The notes below the pieces were generated by a model, which saw nothing but the letters and a program-made list of their open reading frames with translations, searched no databases and was not told the DNA's origin. Positions 43,437-53,415 of a stretch of DNA of 64,000 nt are shown piece by piece. Numbering within the stretch: the first letter of the stretch is position 1; every line of letters starts with the position of its first letter. A program made the translations under genes and the position numbers. The stretch is from assembly GCA_963831005.1 (NCBI GenBank), contig CAWHOW010000020.1, forward strand, positions 1 to 64,000. Direction: 5' to 3'. This DNA is from CAWHOW01 sp963831005 (GTDB lineage: Bacteria > Bacteroidota > Bacteroidia > Bacteroidales > CG2-30-32-10).

Positions 43437-46400
43437 CTATTTGAATTTCTCAAGAAAAGCCTTCTTTTTCATTTCGGTAGACACTGTATATTGATATGGC
43501 GGCAGGTCTTTTTCGGATTTTAACGCTCGATTATCTGCTTTCGTTTCTTTGATAGTCTTATTGAATTCAGTGTTAGATGAAATTGCCTGCATAACATTTT
43601 GTTTATAATTGAAGAAATACCAGTCACCGGTATCGAATTCCAGATAAATATTAATCTCCTCGACACTTTTCTTCTTTATTACCTCTATGTAACCATTGAC
43701 ATACTTATTAATTTGATTCTTGCCCATAGAAATAATGCCAATTGGTCCATCGGATATAAATGATTTAGTAGATGGATTCCATTTCATTTGAATGCCGCCA
43801 AAAATAAATGTATGTTCTAAGTCCGATGGAATCTTTTTAAATGCTCCATTCATTGCAATTTCTGAAATTAGTTTATCGGATGCTTTAGTGCCTAATTGCT
43901 CAGCAAGTGATTTTGCAAATATATTGTTTGTCAAATCAAAAGCCCTGAGTTTATTGTATTTCTCCAAATCCTGGTTCATAAGTTTAAATGCATCATCACT
44001 GAAGAAGAAATCAATATATAATGCAAGATCAAATTTTGCAGAATCGGGTATGATATAATGTTTAACATTACCATATGCATTAAAAGTAACACGCCCTAAA
44101 TTCGTTGCCAGGTCAATTTTTCCATCACCTAAAGTAATACAGCTTGCGGTTGTGAGACTTAGATACTTCCCTGGCAAGCTTAGCTGTTTTAATTTTGCCT
44201 TATTGGAAATTCTATATTCTCCGCTTATTGAATCATAAAATAAAAAGCCCCTTGCTGTAATAATATCTAAATCGGAAGATCTGAATTTCTTTGAAAGGAG
44301 AGCAGTATAAATAGAGTCATTAGATAAAAATATTCCTGCATCAAGCTTACTATTGTAAATATCTTTTATTGTGTCTCCTATTGGAATATAAATATCTGTT
44401 GGGTTTATATCAGAACGAAACTTCACCCAAGGGCGATAATTAGTATCACAAGTATGAGAAATTCTAAATGCACCTTTAAAATTTAAAAATTCGTTACTTG
44501 CTAAAAGGTTTACATTTCCTGTATAATCAAATGCAGGACTTAATTTAAATTTTGCTGTATCAGGAATAGCGCCATTACCATATGTTTGTATGGTAGAGTC
44601 CACACCAATTTTTGCAAAATAGATAGGATGTTTTTTGTTATTTACATCTATATAATCATACGTACCGCTTGCGCTATATTTTTTCTTTCCTGTAATATTC
44701 ACTAATGCATCACGTATAGTATGATATTTAGTAGTGGTATTTGCAAGAATCTGAGCATTTAACAAAGGCTTCATTTCCGCTTTTTTCAAAATTGTTACCT
44801 CTCCTTTATCAGGAAAAATGGCGGCATCGGCAACTTTAATTATTTTAACATCATTACAAAAGATTATGTTATTCCTCAGATTATACTTAGCGCGGGGTGA
44901 ATAAAATCTCAGTGAATCCTGATCCGGGCGAACAGAAACAAATTCGGAACCCGATAGATCAAGGTCCGAAATTTCTTTTAATGTTTTATCTTCAAGTCCG
45001 GCAGTCTTATTAGAGTTGTTTGCCAAATCAATTTCTTCCTTATCCATAAACCAGTCAAACTCGTCCATAAAGCATATATATTGGTTCACAGGGAATTCAA
45101 CTTTTGAATTTCCCCCATTAGATTTGAATTCACCTTTTCTTAGATCGAAATCAACATGTGCCTTATAGTTCTTTGTTTCAAATGATAATTCCGAAAGGTC
45201 ATAACTCTTAAGCCTGAAATCTGTGGTGTCAGAATCAAACACACGATTCTTAAATTTAAATAGTTGTGCATCAATCTCAGCATCTTTAAATTGAAGTGTC
45301 CCTCTTCCTGTCAAAGCAGTCGGTGATAAATAAAGACTTCCATGCAATTTTGTTTCATTATTATACATTGCAAGTGGGGTAAGCTTTTTAGAGACTATCA
45401 TTAAATCATGATAGGGTAACCATTTTTCTTTTACATTTTCAGCAGTAACTGGAGGATATTCAGGATCGGATTTTTGTTCATTTATAACATATGATTTAAC
45501 ATCAGCAACCATTGAATCAGGAAAGAAAACAAATTCATTAGATTTAGATATAGATGTTATATATTTAAGTGTTCCATTTCCCCTAAGTCCTTTATTACTT
45601 AAATCAACTATTGAGTCGAAAGTACCTTTTCCTCCATATGCAGGGTAACCGTTACCAGGAGATAACCTAACAAAGCCAAGTGAATAATCAGGCTGTACCC
45701 TTAAAGTATCATAAATGTCAGGAAAGATTGATGCTGATTTAAAAGTTCCACCAAACACAAGACCTTCAGTAGATATTCTTGCTAAACTGTCAATCTGGAA
45801 AGGATCTATATGGAAATAGAAACTACTTTTATTATAGACTCCATTAAAAATGGACTTCTTGTTATAATAAACGTAAGAATCATTAAGACTTGAAAATAAA
45901 GGATATTGATGTAGGGATTTTAATCCTGATTTATTGTTTGGGGCATCAATCTGCATATTTCCTTTTATACCTTCAATGGCTGATTTAACCCTAACTATAT
46001 CATATTTCCCTTTGTCATTCAACTTAAAACTTCTAACTGAAAAGCACATTGAATCAATCACAGGCATATCCAATTTGAATTTCTCATAACTGAATGAAAA
46101 TAATTTTCCGTAGAAATCAAATAAACCGGCATGTATCCTGCCATCAAAATCAAAGTCCCTGTTTTTCTTTACCACTAAATGTTCATCTTTGGGATATAAA
46201 TAAACGTTTTGTGAGTCGCTCAGAAAAACTGTATGAACTCCGTTTAGTTTTAAATCAAAATTTAACAAATTAATAGTTGCATTACTTTGTCCTTTAGTAA
46301 CAGAATTAAACTGTATTACATCATAATCCACTTTCCCAGCTTTTGAAAATAAGAATGAATTTATTTTATCTTTTAAATAAACTTTATTGTTATCAATATC

Positions 46401-47906
46401 ATAGGAAATAAATCCATAACTCTCCAGATTGATCATCATAGCTTCAACCTGCGATTCGTCTATCTTAAGATATCTGGCATAATCAGGAACATAAACAGAA
46501 ACAGTATCTTTTTTCATTCTGGCATATTTTCTCAAATCACTTAAAGGATGTGTTTCATCAATCCCCATCAGTTTATAATATAACTCAGGTGTATAATAAT
46601 TAACAGATTCAAATTTTGCTTCACTCTCGTTACCAACACTTTTAGCCATCTTCAATTCTAATATTGGCTGATCCATCTTCCAATAAAATGCTTCAACATA
46701 CATATCCAGTTTATGGTATGTGTCTGAAAATGGGCTTAGACCAACGCCTTCTTTATCTCTGGTACCTGAAAGTTCATTTTTTGCTAAAATATATTGTATG
46801 CTTAATCCGGGGTGATAAATAGAATCTTTTTCCCAGTATATTGTAACTGAAGCGCGCGCAGATGAAATCTTATCTTTACGAATAATATATGTTTTCGAAC
46901 CTGTTTTAATAAACTTATTGCCTTCCCTGTAAAAAGTAAGGTTTGCATCCTGAGTTTTATCTCCTGTACCAATAAACTTTGAACCATTCATAGCAAACCC
47001 GCCATCATAATCAATATTGGGAAATATATTTTTTATCTGAAATCTTTTATCATATGATTCAAATTTTGGATAGGTGGCTTTTTCGGGTGTAACATTTGCC
47101 AATATCTTTTCTTCAAGTGAACCTAATAATGGTCTATCAAAATAATGTTTATTAAAGAACCTGACAGAATCTATAGTATACTTTGAATATTGAACCGTTA
47201 TTCTATAATAATTTATTTCGGCATAAACGGAATCAGCGCTGAATCCAGCTCTTGTCCATAATACTTTTCCTCCCTGACCGATAAACTTTCCTAAAGTGGG
47301 ATAGTAAATCCCTTTTGTATTGTAAATATTTGAACTGTCGTTATTGGCATAACAAGAAAGATTCAATGAAGGGAACACAATTCTTGGGATAGAATCGTAT
47401 TCAAATGTGTAATTATTATTATTTGATTTCCAGACAGTAGTTGAAGACTTATATAAAATATTTGATGTAAAAAGATTATTACTTATATCAAGATATTCAA
47501 TAAACAATGTACTCGTGGAGCGATTGATCAATTTACCAAGACTGGCTTCCCAGGCTTTGAAACTCTCGGCTGATTGTTTGGTATTATTAAAACTTATTAT
47601 TGTTGAAAGGTAATTTTTGAAATGCGGAATAGGCTTCATCTTTTTCTTCAACATCAGGTTGCAAGTGGCAATCATTTCTTTTTTCTGGTCGTCAGAAAAT
47701 TTATTGGCATTCCATTCATCAGTAAATGAATTCAAAAATTCCTTTACAGTTTTCTTATCATTGGGATTATCCACATCCTGAAAGAAGTTGGTTAGTTCTT
47801 CAAAAAAGGCAGCAGGATCATCGGAAAACTTTTTTATAGTCTGCGATTTAACATTAAAAGAAATTAGTAAAACAAAAAGGAAGGATAATATATAGCGTAA
47901 CTTCAT
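43437..47906 (-). CDS. Very large secreted protein of unknown function
   Basis: The 1,489-residue protein starts with a signal peptide (KLRYILSFLFVLLISFNVKS). It has a helical N-terminal region (about 25-120) followed by more than 1,200 residues of beta-rich, charged sequence with repeating phrases such as FIGTGDKTQDANLTFYREGN, GRGTLQFKDAEIDAQLFKF and SLTTASCITLGDGKIDLATN. No catalytic motif, T9SS sorting tail or transmembrane segment is evident. It probably sits in the periplasm or at the outer membrane. The start lies 10 bases after the corrected prmA stop, so the two are likely co-transcribed. I do not recognise a named family. Confidence 0.8.
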   Translation of the reverse strand: MKLRYILSFLFVLLISFNVKSQTIKKFSDDPAAFFEELTNFFQDVDNPNDKKTVKEFLNSFTDEWNANKFSDDQKKEMIATCNLMLKKKMKPIPHFKNYLSTIISFNNTKQSAESFKAWEASLGKLINRSTSTLFIEYLDISNNLFTSNILYKSSTTVWKSNNNNYTFEYDSIPRIVFPSLNLSCYANNDSSNIYNTKGIYYPTLGKFIGQGGKVLWTRAGFSADSVYAEINYYRITVQYSKYTIDSVRFFNKHYFDRPLLGSLEEKILANVTPEKATYPKFESYDKRFQIKNIFPNIDYDGGFAMNGSKFIGTGDKTQDANLTFYREGNKFIKTGSKTYIIRKDKISSARASVTIYWEKDSIYHPGLSIQYILAKNELSGTRDKEGVGLSPFSDTYHKLDMYVEAFYWKMDQPILELKMAKSVGNESEAKFESVNYYTPELYYKLMGIDETHPLSDLRKYARMKKDTVSVYVPDYARYLKIDESQVEAMMINLESYGFISYDIDNNKVYLKDKINSFLFSKAGKVDYDVIQFNSVTKGQSNATINLLNFDLKLNGVHTVFLSDSQNVYLYPKDEHLVVKKNRDFDFDGRIHAGLFDFYGKLFSFSYEKFKLDMPVIDSMCFSVRSFKLNDKGKYDIVRVKSAIEGIKGNMQIDAPNNKSGLKSLHQYPLFSSLNDSYVYYNKKSIFNGVYNKSSFYFHIDPFQIDSLARISTEGLVFGGTFKSASIFPDIYDTLRVQPDYSLGFVRLSPGNGYPAYGGKGTFDSIVDLSNKGLRGNGTLKYITSISKSNEFVFFPDSMVADVKSYVINEQKSDPEYPPVTAENVKEKWLPYHDLMIVSKKLTPLAMYNNETKLHGSLYLSPTALTGRGTLQFKDAEIDAQLFKFKNRVFDSDTTDFRLKSYDLSELSFETKNYKAHVDFDLRKGEFKSNGGNSKVEFPVNQYICFMDEFDWFMDKEEIDLANNSNKTAGLEDKTLKEISDLDLSGSEFVSVRPDQDSLRFYSPRAKYNLRNNIIFCNDVKIIKVADAAIFPDKGEVTILKKAEMKPLLNAQILANTTTKYHTIRDALVNITGKKKYSASGTYDYIDVNNKKHPIYFAKIGVDSTIQTYGNGAIPDTAKFKLSPAFDYTGNVNLLASNEFLNFKGAFRISHTCDTNYRPWVKFRSDINPTDIYIPIGDTIKDIYNSKLDAGIFLSNDSIYTALLSKKFRSSDLDIITARGFLFYDSISGEYRISNKAKLKQLSLPGKYLSLTTASCITLGDGKIDLATNLGRVTFNAYGNVKHYIIPDSAKFDLALYIDFFFSDDAFKLMNQDLEKYNKLRAFDLTNNIFAKSLAEQLGTKASDKLISEIAMNGAFKKIPSDLEHTFIFGGIQMKWNPSTKSFISDGPIGIISMGKNQINKYVNGYIEVIKKKSVEEINIYLEFDTGDWYFFNYKQNVMQAISSNTEFNKTIKETKADNRALKSEKDLPPYQYTVSTEMKKKAFLEKFK

Positions 47907-47915
47907 AAAAATATT

Positions 47916-48745
47916 TTATTGCTTTTTAAACGTCAAAATTACCCAATTATTTTTAATAAATGAACCTGTTATTTTCATTCCGTTCGATTCGGCTTTATCG
48001 GCTATCAAAGGAATATCGGCTTCATAAAACCCACTGAGCAAAAGTGTCCAGATTTGTTCAAATGATTAATATATTCCGGAATATCATTCATCAATATGTT
48101 CCTGTTGATATTTGCAAAAATAACATCATATATTTCTTTTACAATACTTACGTCACCAAACAGCACCTTTACATTATCGGTTTTGTTTTTTTCCACGTTT
48201 TCAATGGAATTATTAAAAGCCCATTCATCAATATCAATGGCGGTAACAGTTGATGCTCCCATCTTGGCGGCAAGTATTGAAAGTACAGCAGTGCCACAAC
48301 CCATATCAAGAACGGTTTTATTGGCAAGATCGAGTTTAAGTATCTGTTCAAGCATCAGTGAGGTGGTTTCGTGATGCGCTGTGCCAAACGACATCTTGGG
48401 TTCAATAATAATATCGTATTTGCATTTATCATTTTGCGGATGAAAAGGCGCACGGACACAACATTTCCCCGCAATGATTACCGGGTTATAACTCCTCTCC
48501 CACTCTTCGTTCCAATTCTTATCCCGGATATTCTTATAATTGAATTTTATTTTGAATTCCTTATTCTGTAAAATATCAAGTTTCTCCACTTCGCCGGCAA
48601 TAAACTTGTTGTGAGGAATATATGCAAGTAAACCGGTTTCGGTTTCAACAAAGCTTTCAAAACCAATATCGGCAAGGGTAGCAGTAAGTATTTCGCTGCC
48701 GGTTTCCTTTGGTGAAATAGTGAAATTAAATTCTATATAATCCAT
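47916..48745 (-). pseudogene. prmA: Ribosomal protein L11 methyltransferase, one frameshift near the end
   Basis: The frame 48005-48745 carries PrmA features: KNWNEEWERSYNPV, MSFGTAHHETTSLMLEQI, and SAM motif I TVLDMGCGTAVLSILAAKMGA, with VIFANINRNIL as the NPPY-equivalent. It ends early in HFCSVGFMKPIFL. Adding one A near 48043 restores TLLLSGFYEADIPLIADKAE and then NNWVILTFKKQ, the family's normal end, with a stop at 47916. The lesion is a single missing base in a conserved housekeeping gene, so sequence error is the simplest reading. The enzyme trimethylates ribosomal protein L11. Confidence 0.87.
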
Positions 48746-48817
48746 TGTAGTTATTGGTTATTGAGTTATTTGTTAATAGAAAATTGTTGAATGCAAACAC
48801 CTGTTAACATTAGCCTC

Positions 48818-49519
48818 TTAACCTTTTATCCTGTAAACAATAGTAATCATTGCTCCTGAATTTGAAAGCCCGCTTAAACCGTAAGTATTTGTTGTTTTAT
48901 TCGTATTTACCGGAGTACCCACGCCCGGAGTGTTATTAACTGAGGCTTTTGCATACGTGTAATTAATATTAGGCGTTATTTCGGCATATAAATAAAATGA
49001 CGGACTCAACTTATATCGGGCTCCAATTACTATACCTATAAACGGAGCATAGCTTGCAGTAATAGCTTCAGTTGAATATGGCGATAGCGGAGGGTTTCCC
49101 ATAGGCTTGTATGCAAAAACATTATCAGTATTACTTTTCACATAGGATAAATTAACTCCAATCTCTGCACCAAACATAAATCCGAATTTCTTACTTACAG
49201 TCTTTATATTTGCAACACTAAAATTTAATCCACCGCTTAAATTAATAGGAGTGTTTACTATTGAAGGTGATACTGAACTAGTGGTAATCAAGGTAGTGGA
49301 TGTTGATGTATAATTAGTATTAGCAGTGCTGTTTGTTCCTCCCAGTGATACCGCTGTAATTCTATACACAAAATTATCTTTACCCCATTGATACCGCAAA
49401 CTAAAGCTGGTGAGTGTAGTAAAACCGATACCAATTTCATTAACCTTGTGTATTGTATCTTGCGAATAAACACTGATGTTTATTGTCAGAAACATCAGTG
49501 CAATTAGTGCTTTTTTCAT
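48818..49519 (-). CDS. Outer-membrane beta-barrel (porin-like) protein
   Basis: The 233-residue protein has a signal peptide (KKALIALMFLTINISVYS) and a small barrel with alternating strands (FSLRYQWGKDNFVYRITAV, FGFMFGAEIGVNLSYV, FYLYAEITPNINYTYAKAS), ending in MITIVYRIKG. A Thr/Ser-rich loop (about 65-90) is likely extracellular. It belongs to the general outer-membrane beta-barrel group; ligand and function are unknown. It stands alone between prmA and an IS256 relic. Confidence 0.75.
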   Translation of the reverse strand: MKKALIALMFLTINISVYSQDTIHKVNEIGIGFTTLTSFSLRYQWGKDNFVYRITAVSLGGTNSTANTNYTSTSTTLITTSSVSPSIVNTPINLSGGLNFSVANIKTVSKKFGFMFGAEIGVNLSYVKSNTDNVFAYKPMGNPPLSPYSTEAITASYAPFIGIVIGARYKLSPSFYLYAEITPNINYTYAKASVNNTPGVGTPVNTNKTTNTYGLSGLSNSGAMITIVYRIKG

Positions 49520-49570
49520 AACTTATTTTTTTTAGTTAATCATTAGACATCTTCGGAAAATCATTTTTCT

Positions 49571-49645
49571 CGTCATTGCGAAGGAGGAACGACTGAAGCA
49601 ATCTTGATATAAACAGGAGATTGCTTCACTTCGTTCGCAATGACG
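49571..49645. repeat. REP-like palindrome CGTCATTGCG...CGCAATGACG
   Basis: CGTCATTGCGAAGGAGGAAC, then GACTGAAGCAATCT on the left arm pairs with AGATTGCTTCACTTCGTTCG, then CAATGACG on the right arm. Full copy at 52116-52189, half copy at 51250-51279, degenerate copy near 33395-33460. Confidence 0.8.
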
Positions 49646-49820
49646 TTTCTATTTTTCGAAGAACTCTATTAATTTAATTCCTTAATCATTTTCTTTATTT
49701 CACTCCTCAAAATTACACCTTTTATCATTCCCTGCATCATTAAAACTATAACATTTTATCCACTTTTTACATAACTATTAGGTAGAGAAAAGCAGATTGT
49801 GTAAACAGGTTTAAAAGGAA

Positions 49821-49870
49821 TATAGGCTTGTGCTGAAGTGGAGCGCAGCGGAACGAAGCACAAGCCTATA
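49821..49870 (+). other. 14-bp perfect stem-loop in IS256 leader
   Basis: TATAGGCTTGTGCT (49821-49834) pairs perfectly with AGCACAAGCCTATA (49857-49870) around a 22-base loop. It lies 38 bases before the transposase ATG. Such hairpins can shield an IS from readthrough expression. Confidence 0.75.
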
Positions 49871-49907
49871 TTGAAAATTTTAATTTATCTTTAAACCAAA
49901 TACCAAA

Positions 49908-51092
49908 ATGCAAAACAAAAACGACACGGGAAATCAATTCCCCAAAGGCTTTTTCAAACAGTTTAAAAGCAAAGAATCATTTCAAGAATATTTTAATTCG
50001 ATATTTAAGCAAGGCATAGAGGAGATGCTAAAGTGTGAACTAGAGGAACATCTTGGTTACCCAAAACATGCCAAAGATGGATACAATACAGGTAACAGTC
50101 GCAATGGGTCTTTTCCAAAAACTATTACAACTGAGAATGTAGGAGAAGTGATACTTAATATTCCAAGAGATAGAAACGGAGCTTTCGAACCACATATTAT
50201 TCCCAAGGAGAAACCATCAGTAGTAAGATAGAAGATGCGATAATAGGTATGTATAGCCGGGGCATGACCACTTCCGATGTCCGCCACCAGGTTTTGGATA
50301 TTTATAGACTGGAAATTAGCGAAACAACAGTTTCCAATATTACTGAAAGTATTATGGAGTCAGCCAAAGAATGGCAACAGCGTACACTGGAGCCAGTCTA
50401 TTATGCCGTATGGATGGATGGCATTGTTCTTAAAATCAGAACAGATAACAAAGTGATAAACAAATGTGTTTATATCGTTATCGGTCTTAAACCAGATGGT
50501 ATAAAAGAAGTTCTCGGATTTTGGATTGAAAAAACAGAATCTGCTGCCTTCTGGATGAGTGTTCTGACCGACTTAAAGGCAAGAGGTGTAGAGGATATTC
50601 TTATTGCATGTACGGATAACCTCAAGGGCTTAACCCAAGCTATTAATGGTATTCCCGGAAACTGTAACACAGCTCTGCATTGTCCACCAAATCCGTAACA
50701 GTTGCAAGTTTGTAGTTTGGAAGGACAGGAAGATATTTTGCCAGGATCTAAAAAAAGTATATACCGCCATCAACAAAGAAATAGCCCTGGAAGAGTTTGA
50801 AAAATTTAAACTCAAATGGCAGGGTAAGTATAAATATGCAATCACTTCATGGGAAACAAACTGGGACAGCTTATCCAATTATTTTGAGAATCCACTGGAT
50901 CTTAGAAGAATTATCTATACCACCAATACTATTGAAAATCTAAACCGTGGAATCAGAAAATATACCAAAACAAAAACGCAGTTCCCAAATGAAAATGTAG
51001 CATCCAAATCTATATACTTAGCCATTAAAAAGATTGAAGATGCTTGGAAACTTCCAATATGCATTGGGGACTCATTCTTAATCAATTTTTAA
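49908..51092 (+). pseudogene. IS256-family (mutator) transposase, frameshifted
   Basis: Three overlapping frames form one transposase. 49908-50231 holds EMLKCELEEHLGYPKHAKD, NSRNGSFPKTI and VGEVILNIPRDRNGAFEPHI. 50249-50698 holds MYSRGMTTSDV and the first Asp in VWMDGIVLKI. 50646-51092 holds CIVHQIRNSCKFV, with ACTDNLKGL as the second Asp region, and the Glu in TTNTIENLNRGIRK. Indels near 50222 and 50690 break the frame, and the last residues look shortened. The element is probably inactive unless these are sequence errors. Confidence 0.87.
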
Positions 51093-51249
51093 TTATCTTT
51101 GAAGGGCGATGTAGACAGTGAATATCCTGTTTACACAATCTAATTTATACTCTCTGTTGACTCACTTAACAAGAGTGTTGACTACTTGACAAGAAAGTGA
51201 GTAAAATGAACAGAAATGTTAGCTAAGATGTGCTATTGCTGATAATTAG

Positions 51250-51279
51250 ATTGCTTCACTTCGTTCGCAATGACGATTT
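51250..51279. repeat. Half copy of CGTCATTGCG REP element
   Basis: AGATTGCTTCACTTCGTTCG, then CAATGACG: the right arm of the element at 49571-49645. The IS256 lies between the full and half copies. Confidence 0.75.
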
Positions 51280-51301
51280 GAGCGTTCTCAATGACAGGCA
51301 A

Positions 51302-52066
51302 TTAAAACGAATTAACAATAGTAACAAAATCGCCGGCAGTAAGCGAGGCGCCGCCAATAAGTCCACCATCAACATTAGGGTTTGCAAACAGTTCTCTGGC
51401 ATTTTTGGCATTGCAGCTTCCGCCATAAAGAATAGTGGCGTTGTCGGCTATAGCTTTGCCGTATTTTTCGGTAACAAGGTTACGGATAAATGCATGCATT
51501 TCCTCGGCCTGGGCGGTAGTGGCAGTAACACCCGTGCCAATGGCCCACACGGGTTCGTAAGCAATGATGGCGGTTTTAAATTCATCAGTATTTAAAACAA
51601 ACAATCCCTGCTCCAACTGTGTTTTCACTATATTAAAATGATTGCCTTTTTCGCGTTCGGCAAGCACTTCGCCACAACAAAAAATTGGAGTAAGCTTTTG
51701 CTGAATAGCTGCTTTCACTTTTTTAGAAAGAAACAGGTCATCTTCATGAAAATATGCCCTTCGTTCGGAATGCCCAATAATTACATGCGATGCGCCAACC
51801 GAAGCAATCATGGAAGCCGAAACCTCGCCGGTAAAAGCGCCTTTTTCGTCAGAATGACAATTCTGAGCAGCAACAGAAATATAATCTATTTCCTCGGTGC
51901 GTGCAACAGCAAGCTCCAGGAAAGGAAATGGAGGGGCAATAATTACCTGGTGACCACGCGGAATACTTGATTTGCGAAGTTCGTCAACAATGCCTGAAAT
52001 TAACGAACAGGCTTCGTTATAATTTTTATTCATCTTCCAGTTTCCGGCAACAATTTTCTTTCTCAT
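51302..52066 (-). CDS. tpiA: Triosephosphate isomerase
   Basis: The complete 254-residue enzyme interconverts dihydroxyacetone phosphate and glyceraldehyde 3-phosphate in glycolysis. Catalytic Lys lies in VAGNWKMNKN, His in VIIGHSERRAYF and Glu in IIAYEPVWAIGTG. Phosphate-binding parts are LYGGSCNAKN and DGGLIGGASL. Length and motifs are normal. It has its own short upstream gap with a REP element and is not obviously in an operon. Confidence 0.97.
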   Translation of the reverse strand: MRKKIVAGNWKMNKNYNEACSLISGIVDELRKSSIPRGHQVIIAPPFPFLELAVARTEEIDYISVAAQNCHSDEKGAFTGEVSASMIASVGASHVIIGHSERRAYFHEDDLFLSKKVKAAIQQKLTPIFCCGEVLAEREKGNHFNIVKTQLEQGLFVLNTDEFKTAIIAYEPVWAIGTGVTATTAQAEEMHAFIRNLVTEKYGKAIADNATILYGGSCNAKNARELFANPNVDGGLIGGASLTAGDFVTIVNSF

Positions 52067-52115
52067 GGTGAAATATATTAAGTTAGTTAAAAGTAATCTT
52101 TATTAACTCCTATAA

Positions 52116-52189
52116 CGTCATTGCGAGGGAGGAACGACCGAAGCAATCTTTATTTGTGAATAGATTGCTTCGCTTCGCTCGCAATGACG
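52116..52189. repeat. REP-like palindrome upstream of tpiA
   Basis: CGTCATTGCGAGGGAGGAAC, GACCGAAGCAATCT and the complementary arm AGATTGCTTCGCTTCGCTCG, then CAATGACG. It lies between the permease gene and tpiA. Confidence 0.8.
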
Positions 52190-52228
52190 AATTATGTAAT
52201 TTTTGAGATTTTCATTATATTCTGTTAT

Positions 52229-53311
52229 TTATTGAACCTTAATTCTTGGGTCCAAATAGCCATAAATTATATCAACAAAAATATTAATAAAAACAAGAAT
52301 AACCGAAACAAATAAAACCGCTCCCATAACAACGGGGAAATCGTACTTTTCGAGCGCTTCCACTATCACCATACCTATTCCACGCCAGTTAAAAACGACT
52401 TCAATAAACACTGCGCCGGCCATAAGCGAAGCAAACCAGCCCGAAATAGCAGTAACTACAGGGTTCATTGCATTCTTCAGCGCATGTTTAGTAATTACCT
52501 TAAAATTGCTTAAACCCTTGGCTTTAGCCGTCCTGATATAATCCTGCGATAGCACTTCAAGCACGGAATTTCTGGTCAGTTCAACAACTATCGCCAGCGG
52601 ACGTATGCCTAAAGTGATAGCAGGAAGAATAAGATTTTTCAAACTTAAATATTCGCCATTCCCGAAATCATCAACATTATAAAGGCTTCCAAACATATTC
52701 AGTCCTGTAATGCTTCCAAGCAGATATGCGAATATCCACGCTGCAAGTATGGCAGCAAAAAACGAAGGCAACGACATACCGAAAACCGACATAACAAGCG
52801 AAACTTTATCAAAGAAACTATTCTTTTTTACAGCGCACAGAACACCAATAAAAATGCCGAGTATAAGCGCAAACCCAATAGCAACCGTTGCCAGTATAAA
52901 AGTATTGGGAAAGGCTTCTGAAATTATTTCACTCACTTTCTTTTTGCTCTGGTACGACCTGCGCAGATAAGGCAGTTTTAATACTATTTGCGAATGCTTT
53001 GATATATAGAAAAGCTTAACAGCAGAACTATATTTGCTCGAATCAAGGTACCAGTAACTTTGTGGATTGTCAATGTTATGAACGGATACTGGAGATAAAT
53101 CATTCAGGTAATTTAAATATTGAACAATCATGGGTTTATCCCTGCCTAAGTCTTTATTAATTGCTTCAACAGAAGTAATGTCGGCACGCTGACCAAGCAT
53201 CATTCGTGCAGGATCGCCGGGAAGAACATTGAACAAAAGAAAAACGACTGTTACAACTCCAAACATTACCAGGAAGCCATAAAACAGTCGCTTTGAAATG
53301 AATTTATGCAA
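52229..53311 (-). CDS. Peptide/nickel-type ABC transporter permease (DppB-like)
   Basis: The 360-residue permease starts MHKFISKRLFYGFLVMFGVVTVVFLLFNVLPGDPARMMLG, the hallmark of DppB/OppB proteins. It has about six membrane segments and the coupling-loop motif YIRTAKAKGLSNFKVITKHAL. No DppC, ATPase or binding-protein gene is adjacent. Partners must be elsewhere, or it acts with proteins outside the window. A family-typical insertion of about 60 residues (PVSVHNIDNPQSYWY) lies in the periplasmic loop. Confidence 0.9.
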   Translation of the reverse strand: MHKFISKRLFYGFLVMFGVVTVVFLLFNVLPGDPARMMLGQRADITSVEAINKDLGRDKPMIVQYLNYLNDLSPVSVHNIDNPQSYWYLDSSKYSSAVKLFYISKHSQIVLKLPYLRRSYQSKKKVSEIISEAFPNTFILATVAIGFALILGIFIGVLCAVKKNSFFDKVSLVMSVFGMSLPSFFAAILAAWIFAYLLGSITGLNMFGSLYNVDDFGNGEYLSLKNLILPAITLGIRPLAIVVELTRNSVLEVLSQDYIRTAKAKGLSNFKVITKHALKNAMNPVVTAISGWFASLMAGAVFIEVVFNWRGIGMVIVEALEKYDFPVVMGAVLFVSVILVFINIFVDIIYGYLDPRIKVQ

Positions 53312-53338
53312 TATTTAATTATTTAAAATAGAAATTTA

Positions 53339-53413
53339 TTTGCAACAGTCGGCAGTTGGCAGTACGCAGTTTGCAATTATAAAACCCTGTGGACTGAAGA
53401 CTGAGGACTGAAG
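53339..53413. repeat. Degenerate CAGTCGGCAGTTGG / GACTGAAGACTGAGG tract
   Basis: Low-complexity repeats of the form GGACTGAAGACTGAGGAC. The same family flanks the S23 gene at 54716-55078 and recurs at 58612-58700. Confidence 0.6.
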
Positions 53414-53415
53414 AC

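Larger units (their letters stand above)
49795..51140. mobile_element. IS256-family insertion sequence, defective
   Basis: Terminal inverted repeats GATTGTGTAAACAGG at 49795-49809 and their complement at 51126-51140 bound a broken transposase. A target duplication was not found. A strong hairpin lies between the left end and the start codon. Confidence 0.85.

Noticed and set aside
51302..51595. Plus-strand frame across the tpiA end
   Set aside because: It is antisense to tpiA, with no family features.
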